34,725 nucleotides of DNA, taken from an uncultured Eubacteriales bacterium (lineage in GTDB: Bacteria > Bacillota > Clostridia > Oscillospirales > Oscillospiraceae). Where the stretch lies: the NCBI GenBank assembly GCA_900545405.1, contig UQYT01000025.1:1-34725 (forward strand). The letters are read 5' to 3'. The notes beneath the pieces were generated by a model. That model worked only from the letters and a program-made list of their open reading frames with translations. It searched no databases and was not told the DNA's origin. This document shows, piece by piece, positions 31,669 through 34,725 of this stretch (position 1 is its first letter; every line of letters starts with the position of its first letter). The translations under genes and the position numbers were made by a program.

Positions 31669-32040
31669 CTGCTAGACCGAACCATTAAAAACGCCCGGGG
31701 CGAGTCTTTGGCGGCAAGATACCTGACACAGATTTTACATCCATCTATTTACATGGCACTTCGTGCAATATTGCGCGGAGTGTCTTGTTTTATACCCCGG
31801 GCGCTATGCATGTTCGGTTTTCGCTGTTGGGCATATATGTTATTTGTGCAAATTGTTACATATCATAAGGTGTACCTTTTGATATCGGCAGTTTCTAATT
31901 AAATATATAGCATTTTCCCATGATTATCAAGCTTTTTTGAGTAAGATTTTTCAATATCATACCAAGTTATAGGAGATGTAGTTATATTCCATAAAGTACA
32001 CTATTTGACAGTCAAAGAGGATATGGGGGTGAGAGCCCGA
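31669..32040. other. AT-rich intergenic stretch with paired 9-bp inverted repeat
   Basis: A 372-base stretch without a convincing gene. cgcccgggg (31692-31700) is matched by ccccgggcg (31795-31803). Read on the - strand, the second arm is followed by TTTTT, as at the end of a small structured transcript. A gcac-ttc-gtgc hairpin lies inside. A 64-residue open frame at 31708-31902 lacks support. No strong promoter for the downstream gene was found. Confidence 0.4.
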
Positions 32041-32934
32041 ATGCTGAGCGAGGAACTGGCAAGCCAGTGGGTAGAAGATCTGAACCTGCCGCTGCGGCCG
32101 GATATGGTGATGCCTGGCAGTCACCGCATGGTGTGGTGGCGCTGCGGGGAGGGCCATGTGTGGCGCGCGGCGGTGAAGTCGCGCACGAGCGGCTGCGGCT
32201 GTCCCGTGTGCGCGAACCGGGCGATAGAGCCCGGGGAGAACGACCTGGCCGCCACGCATCCGGAGCTGGCCGCGCAGTGGGACGCGGAGCGCAACGGCGC
32301 CCTCACGCCGCAGGACGTGGTCGCGGGCTCGCACAAGCGGGTCTGGTGGCGCTGCGAGAGGGGCCACGAGTGGCAGGCCGCGGTGTATTCGCGGACGGTG
32401 AGCGGCACCGGCTGCCCGGTGTGCACGGGCAAGCAGGTCCTGCCGGGCGTGAACGACCTGGCCTCGCAGTACCCGGAGCTCTCGGCCGAGTGGGCCTGGG
32501 AGCGCAACGGGGAGCTGACGCCGGAGCGGGTGTCGCCCTCGAGCAACCGGCGGGTCTGGTGGCGCTGTGCGCTGGGCCACGAGTGGCAGGCGGTGGTCGC
32601 CTCGCGGACGCGGATGGGCACGGGCTGCCCGTACTGCGCGGGGCGCAAGGTGCTTGAGGGCTTCAACGACCTGGCCTCGCGCTTCCCGAAGCTGGCGGAG
32701 CAGTGGGCCATGGAGCTCAACGGCGGCCTGAAGCCGAGCGAGGTCACGACAGGCTGTTCCCGCCGCGTCTGGTGGCGCTGCAGCGAGGGCCACGTCTGGC
32801 GCGCCGCCATCTACTCCCGCACCGGCCCCAAAAAATGCGGCTGCCCCATCTGCGCCGGGGTGGTGAAAGAGAAAAATAGCTTTCACATTGTCGCAAGCAG
32901 GATTGAGGCTGGGTTTTACACAAATGCCCGTTAA
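32041..32934 (+). CDS. Zinc-ribbon repeat protein (DUF4379-like), four ribbons
   Basis: A 297-residue paralogue of the gene at 27183, with four WWRC ... CPxC ribbons: a 31-residue lead-in, repeats of 70, 71 and 71 residues, and a last half-repeat ending KKCGCPICAGVV. It then carries a 19-residue extension (NSFHIVASRIEAGFYTNAR) absent from the first copy. Repeats 3 and 4 match repeats 2 and 3 of the first protein closely, including RCALGHEW and GRKVL-x-GFNDLAS. The start is ATG 32041, aligned with the paralogue's start and preceded by gggggtgag. The next gene, a secreted VWA protein, starts 52 bases after the stop, repeating the layout of the first copy. Function unknown; likely zinc-binding. 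Confidence 0.88.
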   Translation: MLSEELASQWVEDLNLPLRPDMVMPGSHRMVWWRCGEGHVWRAAVKSRTSGCGCPVCANRAIEPGENDLAATHPELAAQWDAERNGALTPQDVVAGSHKRVWWRCERGHEWQAAVYSRTVSGTGCPVCTGKQVLPGVNDLASQYPELSAEWAWERNGELTPERVSPSSNRRVWWRCALGHEWQAVVASRTRMGTGCPYCAGRKVLEGFNDLASRFPKLAEQWAMELNGGLKPSEVTTGCSRRVWWRCSEGHVWRAAIYSRTGPKKCGCPICAGVVKEKNSFHIVASRIEAGFYTNAR

Positions 32935-32986
32935 GGCAGCTTAGGCAAATTTATTCAGTTTAAGCAAAATGAAAAGGAGTTTGATC

Positions 32987-34725
32987 ATGAAAAAACGTGT
33001 ATTGGCATTGTTCCTTACGCTGGTTATGGCGGTGTCAGTCCTGTCCGTGGGCGCCTTTGCCGATGTTCAGGCCTACGACGACAAAGATACGGCTATAAAT
33101 GATACCAGTGTCACCGCCAATAAGACGGTAAGCGGACCTGATGTGGATGGGAACTATACCATAACAATATCGGTCAAGGGCAGTACTACAACTGTACCAG
33201 GCGTAAATAACCTGCCTGCGGATATCGTTCTGGTCGTCGATACTTCTACAAGTATGAATGATCCCGCAACCACAAAGGTCTGCGGCGGAGAACTCAAAAA
33301 ATCCACGGTAGGATACAACTGCGTGAATTGCCATGAATGGTATAGAGCTAGCGAAGCAGAGAGGTATTACTATACATGTCCTAACATAATTACAGACCAA
33401 ACCCGCCTAGACATTGCCAAGGCGGCTGCAAGCCAATTCGCCTCCGGACTTATGTCTGCCAGCGATGCGGTCCGTATGGGCGTATACGACTTCTCCGGTT
33501 CTAACCGTACTAATATTGCATTGACTGATGATAAGACTGTCGTTACTTCCGCTGTTGAAGATTTGTATACACCAAGCTGGGGCGACGGAACCGACTATGG
33601 CCTCGGGCTCAACGGTGCTGCAAATATTCTGGAAGACTCGGAGGAAGGCCGCCAGAAGTTCGTGGTTTTTATTTCCGATGGTGAGCCTAACAACGGCGAC
33701 TACGGAACCGAAGAAGCCGAGGAGCTTATGGAGGATGGCGTCACCATAATGACCGTCGGTGTCGATATGGATAGCAGCGACATGTGGTACCTGAGAAATA
33801 TATCCTCGTCCGACGATAGCGGTAATCATTATTGCTATTCCGCCAGCTCTGACGGCAGCAGCGGCACCGCGCTCGATACAGTTCTTGCCCTAATACAGGA
33901 GAAGATAGAAACATCCATAAACTCCGGCACAGGCGCCGTTCTGACGGATACGATCAATACCGATGATTTTAACTTAGTCGAAGGCAGTCAGAGCGCAGGT
34001 CTGGCCGGGAGTGGGAATGTACTTACCTGGAACATCGGAGATATAGGCAGCGAAGAACAGACTGTAAGCTTCAAGGTCAAGCCTGTGGAAGGCAAATATG
34101 GCGAGCTACACACCAACAGCGACGTCAGCCTGAGCTTTTACAGCACCCAGCAGAGCGCAAACGTTATTTTCAACAAGGGAGCAATCGGCGACCCCACCGT
34201 TACCATAATTAAGCCGACTGCCGGATACACTGTGAATTACTATAAGGATTCTCTCGACACCGAACCCTTCAAGACTGAAACGGGTGTAGGCAATGTTGGA
34301 GATGAGATACCCTATGACGCTACGACAAATCAGCCCGTAGGCTACAAGCTTGACTCTGTGACTCCGGCTAATCCCACCATCAGCAGCGACGGCGACAATG
34401 TTGTCAGCGTGCTTTATGTAGAGGATGAAACCGCTACAAAAGTACTGAGCTACACTGTTGAGTACTGCAAGGACGATGTTAAGGTAGAAGGCGATACCCA
34501 GACCGTTACCGAAGAGATATGGATAGGGTCTAGCCAGAACACTCTTACGGTAAAGAAAGATGAAATCAACATCACCAACAAGTATGATGGGTTTGTCTTT
34601 GACTACACTTATCCCACTGCAATTCCTGATAACATAGAGAATAACGGCATCATCAAGGTCTACTACGCGACGGACACCAACGGCAACGATATTCCGGATT
34701 ATAAAGAAAATAAGTATGGCGTTAC
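32987..34725 (+). CDS. Secreted VWA-domain surface protein (partial, runs off window)
   Basis: At least 579 residues, open at the window end. The signal peptide is 1-25 (MKKRVLALF, hydrophobic core, AFA cleavage). The von Willebrand A domain begins near 78: the MIDAS motif is D85-x-S87-x-S89 (DIVLVVDTSTSM), T202 is in GDGTDYGLGL, and FVVFISDGEPNNG holds D231. A Cys-bearing insertion (C99, C112, C115, C131) lies just after the MIDAS strand. After the VWA comes a beta-rich module (about 320-410), then at least two MucBP-like repeats (GYTVNYYKDSLDTEPF; SYTVEYCKDD). The start is ATG 32987 with aaaggag upstream. Codon use is visibly lower in GC than in the genes before 27 kb. It is probably a pilus-tip or adhesin-like protein; the C-terminal anchor is outside the window. 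Confidence 0.9.
   Translation, partial: MKKRVLALFLTLVMAVSVLSVGAFADVQAYDDKDTAINDTSVTANKTVSGPDVDGNYTITISVKGSTTTVPGVNNLPADIVLVVDTSTSMNDPATTKVCGGELKKSTVGYNCVNCHEWYRASEAERYYYTCPNIITDQTRLDIAKAAASQFASGLMSASDAVRMGVYDFSGSNRTNIALTDDKTVVTSAVEDLYTPSWGDGTDYGLGLNGAANILEDSEEGRQKFVVFISDGEPNNGDYGTEEAEELMEDGVTIMTVGVDMDSSDMWYLRNISSSDDSGNHYCYSASSDGSSGTALDTVLALIQEKIETSINSGTGAVLTDTINTDDFNLVEGSQSAGLAGSGNVLTWNIGDIGSEEQTVSFKVKPVEGKYGELHTNSDVSLSFYSTQQSANVIFNKGAIGDPTVTIIKPTAGYTVNYYKDSLDTEPFKTETGVGNVGDEIPYDATTNQPVGYKLDSVTPANPTISSDGDNVVSVLYVEDETATKVLSYTVEYCKDDVKVEGDTQTVTEEIWIGSSQNTLTVKKDEINITNKYDGFVFDYTYPTAIPDNIENNGIIKVYYATDTNGNDIPDYKENKYGV

Noticed and set aside
31708..31902. 64-codon + strand frame in the spacer after the SLH gene
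   Set aside because: No ribosome binding site, odd composition, and it spans the inverted-repeat region; left as non-coding.

Overview
This window looks like part of a chromosome from an endospore-forming, GC-rich member of the Clostridia, most likely Oscillospiraceae-like. The evidence is a SCIFF ranthipeptide with its radical SAM maturase (near-universal in Clostridia), the spore maturation pair spmA/spmB, an AbrB-type regulator, AddAB instead of RecBCD, an FMN riboswitch in front of ribU, and a short HisG paired with HisZ. The genus assignment is inference. No rRNA, tRNA, CRISPR array or insertion sequence was seen.

Layout. Positions 1-660 are non-coding and carry a repeat family (two direct copies and one inverted copy). 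Next is a + strand cluster: scfA (SCIFF), an intercistronic terminator, scfB, a PLP-dependent Orn/Lys/Arg decarboxylase-like gene, and two small genes. A strong two-way terminator separates these from ribU (- strand, FMN riboswitch, terminator and promoter all readable). Two + genes with near-perfect promoters follow: a YpsA/DUF1273-like gene, and a DUF1934 gene overlapping argS. spmA-spmB (-) and abrB (+) are divergent. The - strand histidine operon hisZ-G-D-C-B-H-A-F-IE fills 9974-17361 with overlapping or nearly abutting genes. It has its own promoter and a candidate operator at the start point. murI is a separate - strand unit.

Between murI and addAB (18383-19776) sits a small switch like those of phages and integrative elements. 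It has an XRE repressor and an ImmA/IrrE-like protease gene (-), back-to-back promoters with TTGTAC/GTACAA sites, and two small Cys-rich genes (+). addB-addA (-) form the recombination nuclease operon. A 69-residue orphan gene follows with tandem terminators.

From about 27 kb the sequence changes character, with AT-rich intergenic stretches and large secreted proteins. The arrangement is twofold: a zinc-ribbon repeat protein gene sits 41-52 bp upstream of a secreted surface protein gene, first with a 1254-residue SLH protein and then with a VWA adhesin-like protein cut by the window end. The two zinc-ribbon proteins are paralogues that differ by exactly one ~70-residue repeat, and the shorter one reads as a product of repeat recombination. 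This duplicated module and the XRE/ImmA switch are the most interesting parts of the window. The rest is mostly recognisable core metabolism with unusually clear regulatory signals.
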